Shown: piece by piece, positions 52,269 to 60,421 of the stretch
How the letters are laid out: the number at the start of each line of letters is the position of its first letter
How positions within the stretch are numbered: position 1 is the stretch's first letter
Assembly (NCBI GenBank): GCA_035524275.1
Contig: DATKPC010000043.1
Coordinates: 1 to 64,000 of the forward strand
Source of the DNA: DATKPC01 sp035524275
GTDB taxonomy: Bacteria; Pseudomonadota; Gammaproteobacteria; Burkholderiales; Burkholderiaceae_F
Direction of reading: 5' to 3'
DNA: 64,000 nt
Made by a program: the position numbers and the translations under genes
The notes under the pieces: generated by a model
Databases searched by the model: none
Told to the model about the DNA's origin: nothing
What the model saw: the letters and a program-made list of their open reading frames with translations, nothing else

Positions 52269-53732
52269 ATGGCATCGACAGCGTTCGGGCGCAGCGCGAC
52301 GGGCGATTTCTTCGCCGTTCTCGTGGCCGCCACCTTGGCCGCCGGATGCGCCGTGCAGCCGCCGGCCACGCCGCCGCAGGCGGATTCCGCCGCGGGGCCG
52401 GCGGAGCCGGCGACGGGCGCGGATTCGCCACTGCCGACGCCGATTCCGGCGCCCGCGGTGATCTCGCTGGAATCGTCACGCGGCGATCTGCGGCCGCCCC
52501 CTTCGCCAGCACCCGCCGTGCCGGAAACCGCCGTGCCTCCTGCCGCGGCGGCGCCCTCGGCAGCAGCGGCGCCCTCGGCAGCGGCTGCGCCTCCTGCCGC
52601 GGCGGCGCCGCCGCCGATCCTGCCTTTCGACGAAGCGGTTCTTTCGGCGGCCGTCGCACTGTTTGGCGGCGTGGACATGCAGCGGGTCGCTGCGAGCCGC
52701 AGTGGGGCGGACCGGATCCCGCTGGTCATCGATCCGCTGATCGATGGGAACTCCGGGGTGCAGTCGACGGCGACCGCGACGATCCGCGAGCGCGTCGTCC
52801 GGTTGGTCGCGGAGCGCTTTCCGCGTTTCGACCTGCAGCCATTTTCGACCGTGGCGCTGGCGCGCGGTCCGATGCTCTTCATCGGGACGCTGACCGCCGT
52901 CGATGCCGACGGAAAGGGCGACGGCCCGCGCGCGTGGTTCCGCGTCTGCCTCGCGCTGGTCGACCTGCGCACCGGGCTGATCGCGGCGAAGGGGTTTGCT
53001 CGCGCCCGGCTGGACGGCGTCGATACGACGCCGAATCGCTTCTTCGCCGACAGCCCGGCATGGGTCCCGGATCCGGCGATCCAGGGCTACGTGCGGACCT
53101 GCCAGGGCACGAAGCCCGGCGACCCGATCCAACCGGCCTACTGGGACCGGATCGTCGCGGCGGCCATGATCGACGATGCCACCAACGCGTACAACGGCGG
53201 CAGCTACGCGGAGGCGCTGGACCTGTACAAGGGCGCGCTCCGGATCGGCGGCGGCGACCAGGTCCGCGTCTACAACGGCATCTATCTGGCGAGCCTGAGG
53301 CTCGGACGGCGCGACGAAGCCGTGCAGGCTTTCGCGCGCCTGGTGGATTTCGGACTGGCGCAGAAGCGACTGGGCATCAAGTTCCTGTTCCGTCCCGGCT
53401 CGACGCAGTTCGTCGGCGACGCGCGCGTCAGCAGCCCGTATCCGCTTTGGCTCGGGCTCATATCGCAGCGCGCGGACCGGCGCGCCGAATGCCTCGAAGT
53501 CTCCGGCCATACCAGCCGGAGCGGCAGCGAGCCGGCGAACGAACGCCTGTCGCTGATGCGTGCTCAGGTCATCAAGGATCGCATCGACGAACTGGGCACC
53601 GGGCTCGGCATGCGGACCACGGCGATCGGAAAGGGCTCGCGCGAGAACATTTCCGGCCTCGGCACCGATGACAACCGCGACGCGCTCGATCGGCGCGTCG
53701 AATTCCGCGTTCACGATTGCGGGGCCCGCTGA
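52269..53732 (+). CDS. OmpA-like lipoprotein, paralogue of the caspase C-terminal half
   Basis: A 487-aa lipoprotein. The lipobox LAAGC puts the lipid on Cys27; an Ala/Pro-rich spacer (about 28-120) follows. Residues about 125-487 match the C-terminal half of the caspase at 49122 along their length: IDPLIDGNSGVQS, ARLDGVDTTPNRFF, AWVPDPAIQGYV, RLGIKFLFRPGSTQF and the OmpA-like end SGHTSRSGS ... DRRVEFRVHDC. GGAGGAAACC precedes the ATG. It should be tethered to a membrane and touch peptidoglycan, perhaps sharing a partner or substrate with the caspase. Confidence 0.9.
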   Translation: MASTAFGRSATGDFFAVLVAATLAAGCAVQPPATPPQADSAAGPAEPATGADSPLPTPIPAPAVISLESSRGDLRPPPSPAPAVPETAVPPAAAAPSAAAAPSAAAAPPAAAAPPPILPFDEAVLSAAVALFGGVDMQRVAASRSGADRIPLVIDPLIDGNSGVQSTATATIRERVVRLVAERFPRFDLQPFSTVALARGPMLFIGTLTAVDADGKGDGPRAWFRVCLALVDLRTGLIAAKGFARARLDGVDTTPNRFFADSPAWVPDPAIQGYVRTCQGTKPGDPIQPAYWDRIVAAAMIDDATNAYNGGSYAEALDLYKGALRIGGGDQVRVYNGIYLASLRLGRRDEAVQAFARLVDFGLAQKRLGIKFLFRPGSTQFVGDARVSSPYPLWLGLISQRADRRAECLEVSGHTSRSGSEPANERLSLMRAQVIKDRIDELGTGLGMRTTAIGKGSRENISGLGTDDNRDALDRRVEFRVHDCGAR

Positions 53733-53752
53733 ATCCGCCGCGGCCCGGCGGT

Positions 53753-53777
53753 GCGCGCGCCGCGACGCGGCGCGCGC
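53753..53777. terminator. Bidirectional hairpin between convergent genes
   Basis: GCGCGCGCCGC (53753-53763), a three-base loop GAC and GCGGCGCGCGC (53767-53777) form an 11-bp perfect stem in the 55-base gap between the lipoprotein gene and the OmpA-family gene. There is no T-run on either side, so it is a candidate weak or factor-assisted terminator. Confidence 0.55.
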
Positions 53778-53787
53778 TCGGCCGTTC

Positions 53788-54345
53788 TCAGCCGCCGCGG
53801 AACTGCACGCGCCGGTTGGCCGCGGCCTGCGGGTCGCTGCCGGCGAGAGGGCGAAGCTTTCCGTAGCCGACGTCCTTGAGGCGCGCCGGATCGATTCCCT
53901 GCGAATTCACGAGGTAGGACTTCACGGCGGTCGCGCGACGCAGCGACAGCGCGTAGTTGTAGTCATCGGAGCCGACCGCGTCCGTGTGACCCTCGATCGT
54001 GACGCGGCGCGTCGCCGGAAGCCGGCGGATGCCTTCGGCAATCGCATCCAGCTGCCGGCAGGCCGGTGTCGCCAGTTCCGAGGAATCGAAACCGAAGCGG
54101 ATCGGGATCGACAAGGCGTCGGCTCGCGGCGCCGCCGGCTGCGGTGGCGTCGCCGAGGTGCCCTGGACCAGGTTCCTGATGGATCGCGTCAAGCCGGTCG
54201 GCGCCGCGGCGTCCGGGGCCAGGATCCGCATCACGTCGTCGGGGTCGATCACGTCCTCGTCGCCGTATGCGGCAACGGTCTCCGCGCGCGTGGCGGGGAC
54301 GACGGCCGCCGCGAGCGCGGCGGCCAGGAAGAGTCTGCGCTTCAT
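53788..54345 (-). CDS. OmpA-family periplasmic/outer-membrane protein
   Basis: A 185-aa protein with a signal peptide (LFLAAALAAAVVPATRA, cleavage near residue 21), a short linker and an OmpA-like peptidoglycan-binding domain: FGFDSSELA, VTIEGHTDAVGSDDYNYALS, RRATAVKSYLV and NRRVQF at the end. There is no beta-barrel, so it is a soluble or attached peptidoglycan binder. A GAGGAGC ribosome-binding site lies upstream, and the site B promoter (54381-54406) lies 35 bases before the ATG. Confidence 0.9.
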   Translation of the reverse strand: MKRRLFLAAALAAAVVPATRAETVAAYGDEDVIDPDDVMRILAPDAAAPTGLTRSIRNLVQGTSATPPQPAAPRADALSIPIRFGFDSSELATPACRQLDAIAEGIRRLPATRRVTIEGHTDAVGSDDYNYALSLRRATAVKSYLVNSQGIDPARLKDVGYGKLRPLAGSDPQAAANRRVQFRGG

Positions 54346-54380
54346 CGTTAGCTCCTCGGGTGGAATGACGGTCCTTCTGA

Positions 54381-54406
54381 GTTGCGGTCCGGTCGCGGGT
54401 GGTTCA
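54381..54406 (-). promoter_or_regulatory. Putative ECF-sigma promoter (site B)
   Basis: On the minus strand TGAACC (54406-54401), 16 bases, CAAC (54384-54381), in the context GCAACTCAG. It is placed 35 bases before the start of the OmpA-family gene. Site C for the divergent gene lies only 32 bases away, so the two promoters point in opposite directions. Confidence 0.75.
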
Positions 54407-54438
54407 AGGAGGAAGCGCCCAGGCGATTCGACCCGGAT

Positions 54439-54464
54439 TGAACCGTTGCGTCGGCGAATGCAAC
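54439..54464 (+). promoter_or_regulatory. Putative ECF-sigma promoter (site C)
   Basis: TGAACC (54439-54444), 16 bases, CAAC (54461-54464), in the context GCAACACAG, 46 bases before the ATG of the lipoprotein gene at 54511. It matches the -35/-10 pair of sites A, B and D exactly. Confidence 0.75.
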
Positions 54465-54510
54465 ACAGCGCCGGGAGCCCAGCAACCCTGCCGGCCAGGA
54501 TGGAACGACA

Positions 54511-56352
54511 ATGAAACTCCGACTGCCTAGATTGACTCGTGCGCTGGCGGCAACGTCCTTCGCGGCGCTCGCCGGATGTGCCTCGGTCAACCCGCGCCTG
54601 GCCACGGTGGAGACCGCCCAGGTCATGCGCAAGGGGCCGCAGGCGGCGCCGTTCCGTTCGATCACGAACTTCTCCGACGGCTTGCGCTGCATGGACGTGA
54701 CGCTGGCGGACTACGGCGTGCGCGACCTGTCGGTGATCGCCGAGGATCTCGCGGATGCGACCGGAAAAGTGAGCGCGGGAACGAAGGACATGCTGATTTC
54801 CGCGATTTCCGACATGACGCGGCGCAGCCGGGCCATCCGCGTGATCGCGTTCGGCCAGGATTCCGGCAATACGCTCGGCTTCCTCGACGAAGCGGAGCAG
54901 CGCGACCAGTTCGCCTCCGTTCCGCGCTACGGCGTGCGCGGTTCGATTTCGCAGTTCGACGAGGCGATCGTCACGAATAATTCCGACAACGGCCTGACGC
55001 TGGGCACGCGCGTCACGCTCGGCGCCACGCGCAACGCGACGGGTTCCGTGATCGGACTCGACCTGGCGGTCCTGTCGACGCGCGACCTCGGCGTCGTGCC
55101 CGGTGTCACCTCGCGCAATTCGGTGCTCGTCGTCAATGACACCGATGCCGGCAATGCCAAGGCGACGTTCGTCAAGTTCGGCCTGAACTTCAGCCTGACG
55201 ACCGCCCGCCAGGAGGGGCCGTCGCAGGCGTTGCGCACGCTCGTCGAGCTCGCGGCGATCGAGCTTTTCGGGCGCCTGGCGAAGGTTCCGTACTGGAGCT
55301 GCCTGGGCGCCAGCGATGCGGACGCCGCCGTGGAGGCGGAGATCCGCGACTGGTACGACGCCATGGCGGCCAATCCGACGGAGCTCATCGCCTACTTCCA
55401 GGCGCAGTTGCGCAACCGGCGCGTCTATGGCGGGCCCGTGGACGGTGTCGTCAACGCCGAGTTCGGCGAGGCGGTTGCGCGCTATCGCGAGCTGCTCGGC
55501 CTGTCACGCGATCCGAAGCTGAGCCTCGAAGTCTTTCAGGCGTACCTGCACGCGGATCATCGTGCGCTGGCGAGCCGCATCACGCCGGTGCCGCTGCGCC
55601 CGCTGGCGAGCGATGGCGCCGGCCGGGACAAAGTCGGCGAGAAGGATGCGGGCAAGGTTGCCGACGCGCGATCGGACCGTTCGGATCGTCCCGGCGGCGC
55701 CCTGGGCCCGTCGCACTACCGGCTTGGGCGCAATGGCAAGCGTGCCGCCGGGCGCGACGCCGACGACAGCCTGCCGCTGCCGCCGTCGTCTCGCGACGCG
55801 ACCGACCACGACGACGGCGCGCCGCGCGGGCATGGGCGCGACGGCGTCGCGTTGCCGTCCAGCGCTTCGCCGGCCGGCGCGTCGCCAACCGCCGAGGCGT
55901 CGACGACTGCCACGCCGATGGCCGAACCTTCCATCGGGCTGCGCCTGGACGTACCCGGCGGCTCGAAGCGATTCGCGCGCGATGCCGTGATCGGGATCTC
56001 GGCGACGGTCGATCGCGATGCGCATCTGTACTGCTACCTGCGCGACCACGACGACTCGATACGGCGGGTCTTTCCCAATCGCTATGCGCACGACTCCGCG
56101 GTCCGGGCCGACCGGCCGCTCGACCTGCCCGGTACCGACAGCCTCCAGCTGATCGCCGATGGGACCGGTGTCCAGGAGGTCGTCGCGTGTTTCGCGACGC
56201 AGCAGGATGTGGCCGGAGAGCTGCCCGGCGCCGCCTACGGCACGGACCTGGAGCCGTTGCCCGTGCGGTCGTTGAACGAGATTCGTCGTGCGTTTTCATC
56301 CACGACGCGCAACCATTTCGCCGAGGATCAATTCCATGTGGACTTCAATTGA
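54511..56352 (+). CDS. CsgG/HfaB-like lipoprotein with C-terminal DUF4384-like domain
   Basis: A 613-aa lipoprotein with lipobox ALAGC (Cys23). The region from about residue 45 to 260 (SDGLRCMDVTLADYGV ... AIRVIAFGQDSG ... SLTTARQEGPSQALRTLVEL) resembles CsgG/HfaB-type curli-secretion or holdfast anchors. A peptidoglycan-binding-like helical part follows, then a charged low-complexity linker (about 365-470) and a C-terminal DUF4384-like domain (VIGISATVDRDAHLYCYLRD). DUF4384 domains are frequent in bacterial caspase loci. It is expressed from site C and overlaps the next gene by 17 bases. Confidence 0.8.
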   Translation: MKLRLPRLTRALAATSFAALAGCASVNPRLATVETAQVMRKGPQAAPFRSITNFSDGLRCMDVTLADYGVRDLSVIAEDLADATGKVSAGTKDMLISAISDMTRRSRAIRVIAFGQDSGNTLGFLDEAEQRDQFASVPRYGVRGSISQFDEAIVTNNSDNGLTLGTRVTLGATRNATGSVIGLDLAVLSTRDLGVVPGVTSRNSVLVVNDTDAGNAKATFVKFGLNFSLTTARQEGPSQALRTLVELAAIELFGRLAKVPYWSCLGASDADAAVEAEIRDWYDAMAANPTELIAYFQAQLRNRRVYGGPVDGVVNAEFGEAVARYRELLGLSRDPKLSLEVFQAYLHADHRALASRITPVPLRPLASDGAGRDKVGEKDAGKVADARSDRSDRPGGALGPSHYRLGRNGKRAAGRDADDSLPLPPSSRDATDHDDGAPRGHGRDGVALPSSASPAGASPTAEASTTATPMAEPSIGLRLDVPGGSKRFARDAVIGISATVDRDAHLYCYLRDHDDSIRRVFPNRYAHDSAVRADRPLDLPGTDSLQLIADGTGVQEVVACFATQQDVAGELPGAAYGTDLEPLPVRSLNEIRRAFSSTTRNHFAEDQFHVDFN

Positions 56353-56740
56353 TTGCGATCGCGCCGGGCGAGCCACGCGGTCCGCGCTGTGCTTCGGCAT
56401 CCTGCGACTCACGCTACTGGGCGTCACCACGTCCGCTGCTGCGGCGCCATCGACCGAGGTCGACGTCGGCGCGCCGATCGCGGCGACCGCCCCGGCTCCC
56501 GCCGCCGGCACGGCCGGCACGAGCTACATCCTGCGCTGCTGGCAGTTCGGCCGGCTCATCCTGGAGGAGATCGGCGTGCAACTGCCGCCTTCCGGGCCGC
56601 CCTCGGGGTCCGAGGCGCCGGTGACGCGGCTGAAGCTGCTCGACGCGACGAACCAGCCTTACTACCTGGCGGAGACTCGCAACGCGACCTGCGTGCTGCG
56701 CGCGCGCCGCGCGGCGGGAATGCCAGGCGTCGCGCCCTGA
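56336..56740 (+). CDS. Exported hypothetical protein
   Basis: A 134-aa protein starting at 56336, overlapping the end of the CsgG-like gene by 17 bases. A hydrophobic stretch (LCFGILRLTLLGVTTSAAAA) forms a signal peptide. The mature part has three Cys, one in ILRCWQFG and two in ATCVLRA-type context, and a short motif DATNQPYYLAETRNATCVL. It has no recognised family but is clearly co-expressed with the lipoprotein. It converges with the second caspase gene, 89 bases away. Confidence 0.65.
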   Translation: MWTSIDCDRAGRATRSALCFGILRLTLLGVTTSAAAAPSTEVDVGAPIAATAPAPAAGTAGTSYILRCWQFGRLILEEIGVQLPPSGPPSGSEAPVTRLKLLDATNQPYYLAETRNATCVLRARRAAGMPGVAP

Positions 56741-56829
56741 TCCTTGCCGCTCGCGTCCCGCGACGGGACCGTTCGCCCGGGTTTCGGCCGGTTCCGGACC
56801 GCGCGACGCCGGCGACGTTCCGCGCGTCG

Positions 56830-57726
56830 TCAGTCGCTGCGTTCGTCGCAGTTTCCGCCACGCCCCGGACGGAAGCAGAAGTCCGCCGTCAGGCTGGACG
56901 ATTCCCACGGCACCTGCACGCGCCCCGTCTCCTGCGCGACCTCGATGCGGACGCGCTTGAACAACTGCTCCACCGCGAGGCCGGGCGTCGGAAGGTGCTG
57001 CAGGAGGTGCTTCGCGTAGATGCTGTGCTCTCCGACCGGGCCGTCGAGCGCGACGCCGCCGGGTGCCGTCGAGAACGCGACGAGCGTGCCGATCGGCGCA
57101 TCGAGCGGCGCGAGGCCTGAAGGCGTCAGCCCGCGGAACTTCAGGCGGCGTCCGTCGGGCCCCACGATGACGCCGCCGGCAAACGGATTCACGCGGCACG
57201 CGTCGAGGATCACGACATTGATGCCGTGCTTGACTTCGCCGAGGCGGTCGATGAATTCCGCGGCGTCGGCCCCCATGGCGGGGATCTCGGCCTCGCTCGT
57301 CGGCTCCGTGTCCACCGGCAGAAGGTAGTTTCGGCCCTTGGCCTGCACGCCGTGGCCGGCATAGAACAGCACCCGGACCGCGCTGCGGTCGGCCGCCAGC
57401 GTGAACGCGCGAAGCCCCTCGATGAGGTCGCGTCGCGTCGTATCGGTCTTCAGCTCGACCACGAACCCGAGCGCGGCGAGGCTCGCGGCGACCGCCCGCG
57501 CATCGGCGACGGGATTCTTCAGCGGCGACACCTTGTAGGCGCCGTTGCCGATGACCAGTGCGGACTTGAACCCGGTCGGATCGCCGAGCGCTGCGCGCGC
57601 GGCGCGGGGCAGGCCGTGGCACGCGGCGGCACCGGACAGTGCGGCGCCGAAGCCGCGTAGGAAGCGGCGGCGATCCTGCAGCGCCACCGACCGTGGCGCG
57701 GAAGCGGAATTCACGACCACGTCCAT
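56830..57726 (-). CDS. Caspase-like (peptidase C14) protein with Tat-type signal
   Basis: A 298-aa protein. The N-terminus has DRRRFLRGFGAALSGAAACHG, a twin-arginine-type signal, so the protein is probably exported folded to the periplasm. The caspase domain includes SALVIGNGAYK, catalytic His125 in FYAGHGVQ and Cys177 in ILDACRVN. It ends soon after the p20 domain with SSLTADFCF, as in the large caspase. The start at 57726 is chosen by context. It begins 13 bases after the anti-sigma stop, so it is the third gene of the ECF operon. Confidence 0.92.
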   Translation of the reverse strand: MDVVVNSASAPRSVALQDRRRFLRGFGAALSGAAACHGLPRAARAALGDPTGFKSALVIGNGAYKVSPLKNPVADARAVAASLAALGFVVELKTDTTRRDLIEGLRAFTLAADRSAVRVLFYAGHGVQAKGRNYLLPVDTEPTSEAEIPAMGADAAEFIDRLGEVKHGINVVILDACRVNPFAGGVIVGPDGRRLKFRGLTPSGLAPLDAPIGTLVAFSTAPGGVALDGPVGEHSIYAKHLLQHLPTPGLAVEQLFKRVRIEVAQETGRVQVPWESSSLTADFCFRPGRGGNCDERSD

Positions 57727-57739
57727 TCGGGTCCTGTCG

Positions 57740-58378
57740 TCAGTAGGTGGTCGGCAGGCCCGGCACGACCTCGACCGCAAGCACGATCCGATGGCTCTTC
57801 AGGCGGTCGCGTGCCGCCGACTCCGAGCCCGCCGGCACCCGCACGTAATAGTCGCCGAGCTGCCCCGGTCCGCCGGCGAGGCGTCCTTCGACCGAGCTGA
57901 GCAGCAGGCGAATGTCCGCCTCCTTGGCATCCGGCGCGAAGTTCACGCGCAGCAGCGGCCCGTCGTCGGCCGGCACCGCGCGCAGCGCCCGGATCTGCTC
58001 GGCCTCGTCGTCCGCGTGCCGCGCAAGCGAGTAGATCACGCCGCTCTGCACGACGATGACGCCGACGGCGGCCAGCGCTCCGATGGGTCGCGCGGCAGCA
58101 ACGACCCCGCCGAGCCCGACGGATCCGAGCCAGCCGGCGATTCGCTCGCCAAATGCACGACGCTCGCCGCGGATGCGTCCCCAGGTCCGCGCGAGTCCCA
58201 GGTCCGCCGGCACGGCCGGGGCCGACTGGGCGATTTCCGCCTGAAGGCCGCGATACCACTCGAGCTCCGCACGCGCGTCGTCGTGCTCCGCGAGGTAGCG
58301 ATCCACCCACTGCCGGTCTTCGCCCTGGAGCGTGCCGTTGACGTACCACGGCAGCAGTTCCGACAGCCGCTTGTTCAT
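57740..58378 (-). CDS. Anti-sigma factor-like membrane protein
   Basis: A 212-aa protein: an N-terminal cytoplasmic helical domain (LSELLPWYVNGTLQGEDRQW, the usual anti-sigma pattern), one transmembrane helix (about residues 98-119) and a periplasmic part with an ADIRLLLSSVEGRLAGGPG segment like those in RseA/ChrR-type regulators. It has no Cys at all, so the zinc-binding HxxxCxxC site of the ZAS group is absent. The ATG overlaps the sigma stop codon as ATGA, as expected for a coupled sigma/anti-sigma pair. It likely holds the sigma factor at the membrane until a periplasmic signal arrives. Confidence 0.88.
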   Translation of the reverse strand: MNKRLSELLPWYVNGTLQGEDRQWVDRYLAEHDDARAELEWYRGLQAEIAQSAPAVPADLGLARTWGRIRGERRAFGERIAGWLGSVGLGGVVAAARPIGALAAVGVIVVQSGVIYSLARHADDEAEQIRALRAVPADDGPLLRVNFAPDAKEADIRLLLSSVEGRLAGGPGQLGDYYVRVPAGSESAARDRLKSHRIVLAVEVVPGLPTTY

Positions 58379-58962
58379 GGGTTCGCTCCCGTATCGGCGC
58401 CTTCGCGCTCCATCAGCAGCCTCAGGCAATTGCGGATCCGCAGGCGCGCGTGATAGAGGCGCGTCTTGACGGTGTTCTCCGGCACGGCCTGGACCTGGGC
58501 GACGTCGGCCAGCGAGAACCCCTCGAAGAACACGAGGTGCAGGCACTCGCGGTGTTCCTCGGACAGCTTGCGCAGGCAGGTCTGCACGCCTTCGCGCCGC
58601 TGTTTCGCCGCCAGTTCGCCGAATCCGTCGGACGCGGATTCGTCCACGTGCGTCTCGGCGATATCGTCGATGTCGTCGTGCAGTTCGTCCGCGCGCCGGC
58701 CGCGGTAGACGAGGAGCGCCTTGTTGCGCGCGATGCCGATCAGCCAGGTGCTGACGAGCGAATCGCCGCGGAATCGCGCCGCGCTTCGCCAGACGTCGTG
58801 CATCGTGTCCACCAGCACCTCCTCGGCCCGCGTCGGGTCCTTCAGCATGTTCAGCGCATAGGCATAGACGCGTCGGCTGAACGCCTTGTAGACGGACTCG
58901 AACGCGGCCTGGTCCTGGCGCGCGATCCGTGCAAGCAGTTCCTTCGCTTTCGCGTCGTCCAT
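58375..58962 (-). CDS. ECF RNA polymerase sigma factor
   Basis: A 195-aa ECF sigma factor with region 2 (FESVYKAFSRRVYAYALNML ... VWRSAARFRGDS) and region 4 (LSEEHRECLHLVFFEGFSLADVA followed by VPENTVKTRLYHARL, the -35 recognition helix). Start at 58962 (MDDAK) is preferred; 58998 is possible. It heads an operon with the anti-sigma and caspase genes. The site D promoter lies 121 bases upstream and shares its sequence with three other promoters in the block, pointing to positive autoregulation. Confidence 0.92.
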   Translation of the reverse strand: MDDAKAKELLARIARQDQAAFESVYKAFSRRVYAYALNMLKDPTRAEEVLVDTMHDVWRSAARFRGDSLVSTWLIGIARNKALLVYRGRRADELHDDIDDIAETHVDESASDGFGELAAKQRREGVQTCLRKLSEEHRECLHLVFFEGFSLADVAQVQAVPENTVKTRLYHARLRIRNCLRLLMEREGADTGANP

Positions 58963-59082
58963 GTCGATCCCGGGGGCGCCGTCGGCGGGAGCGGGCATTT
59001 TGCGCCAAGGGTGCCCGCCGCGCGGGCCGGCGCCGCCTGCGCACCGCGCCCGAAGGGCCGCCAGCGATCGATTCGTCCCTGG

Positions 59083-59108
59083 GTTGCGGCATGGGCGCCG
59101 TCGGTTCA
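59083..59108 (-). promoter_or_regulatory. Putative ECF-sigma promoter (site D, autoregulatory)
   Basis: On the minus strand TGAACC (59108-59103), 16 bases, CAAC (59086-59083), in the context GCAACCCAG, upstream of the sigma gene. It is the fourth exact copy of the pair. ECF operons usually contain their own promoter, so the match here links the motif to this sigma factor. Confidence 0.75.
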
Positions 59109-59116
59109 GGTTTTTT

Positions 59117-60289
59117 TCAGGTGTCGACGGACCTTGGCCAGAACAGTTCCGGCTCGATCGGCAGCGTGACGGCGCTGCGGTCCAGGACGTGGTCGATCGC
59201 GAACTGCGGCTGGCTCGCCGTCAGGCGCTTGCGCGGCGTTTCGTAGGGCGAGCGCGGGTTGAGGTACAGCGCGTAGGCGACCGGGTGTTTCACGTCGAGC
59301 AGGCGGCGTGCCACGAGGGCCGTTTCGCCGTTGGCGAGCTTGACGAAGGTTCCCGGAGGATAGATCCCGAGGAGCGTGACCAGGGCGCCGATCAGCGCCG
59401 GGTCGAAGGCGGCGCCGTGCTTCTGGTGCAACTCCTTGAGCACGATGGCGGGCGCGAACGCCGGACGGTAGGCCCGCTCGCTCACCATGCTGCAATAACG
59501 GTCCGCCAGCCCGATCACCTGCGCCTCGCGGCAGGCGGCGTCGCCCTTGAGTCCGGCCGGGTAGCCGGAGCCGTCGCGCGCCTCGTGGTGCTGCTCGACG
59601 GCGGCCAGCCAGACGTCGTTGACGACGCCACGCGCGCGCAGCAGGTCGGCGCCGCGGCGCGGGTGCGAGCGGATCGCGGCCGCGTCCTCCGGCGTGATGT
59701 CACCGCGGTGCTCGTAGAGCGCCTGCTGCAGCGCGAGCATGCCGATGTTCATCGTCAATGCGGCGGCGATTCCGGCGGAGGCGCGCGGCGGGTCGAGGTT
59801 CAGGCGCGCGAACAGCATCGCCGAGACAAGGGCCGCGTTCAGCGCCTGGCGGATCGGATAGCGCGCCTGTCGCGCGAGTTGCACGTGCGCCAGCGCGGCG
59901 TCGCCGTCCAGCTCGCCACATTTGCGGATGCCATCGGCGAGCGAGCGGATCTCCAGCGCGAAGTCGTCCGTGACGCCGACGTCCGAGAGGAGGGTTTCGA
60001 GCCGTCCGGCGGCCTCGCCGAGCAGCACCGGAATCGAGACGCGCGCTGCGCGGTGGGGCGAGGGGCGCAGCCGGAAGTGGACGACGAGATCGTCGTCGAC
60101 AGTGCCCGCATCCGGCGTCGCGCCGGGCGCATCGGCGTAGACGCCGCTCTCCACCAGGCGCTCGAGCTGCGCGCCGTTGACGATCCGGTTGCCGCGACGA
60201 AGCAGAAGGCGCCCGGCTTCGTCATAGACGTCGAACATCAGCGGCGCGCCGACCCTCACCTGGTCGATCCTGAGACGCTGTCGTGCCAT
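59117..60289 (-). CDS. HD-GYP domain protein with degenerate metal site
   Basis: A 390-aa cytoplasmic protein. The first 130 residues are a small DUF3391-like domain; the HD-GYP domain runs from about 140 to 345. The HHE and GYP motifs are present (HHEARDGSGYP, residues 234-244), but the key HD pair is Met180-Asn181 in ALTMNIGML, and the preceding helix His is also absent. HD-GYP enzymes hydrolyse c-di-GMP with these metal ligands, so it is probably inactive or a binding protein. It is the first gene left of the ECF promoter and is transcribed in the same direction. Confidence 0.88.
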   Translation of the reverse strand: MARQRLRIDQVRVGAPLMFDVYDEAGRLLLRRGNRIVNGAQLERLVESGVYADAPGATPDAGTVDDDLVVHFRLRPSPHRAARVSIPVLLGEAAGRLETLLSDVGVTDDFALEIRSLADGIRKCGELDGDAALAHVQLARQARYPIRQALNAALVSAMLFARLNLDPPRASAGIAAALTMNIGMLALQQALYEHRGDITPEDAAAIRSHPRRGADLLRARGVVNDVWLAAVEQHHEARDGSGYPAGLKGDAACREAQVIGLADRYCSMVSERAYRPAFAPAIVLKELHQKHGAAFDPALIGALVTLLGIYPPGTFVKLANGETALVARRLLDVKHPVAYALYLNPRSPYETPRKRLTASQPQFAIDHVLDRSAVTLPIEPELFWPRSVDT

Positions 60290-60421
60290 CGTCTTCGCGT
60301 CGGCCTCCGCGTCACACCGCGCCCGACTGCCGGACCAGCATACGCCGGGAGCACCGGAAAGGCGACTGGCAGTTGCCCCTCCGGCCGCCCGACGCGCGCG
60401 GTCCGGCAGGCTGCCGAAAAA

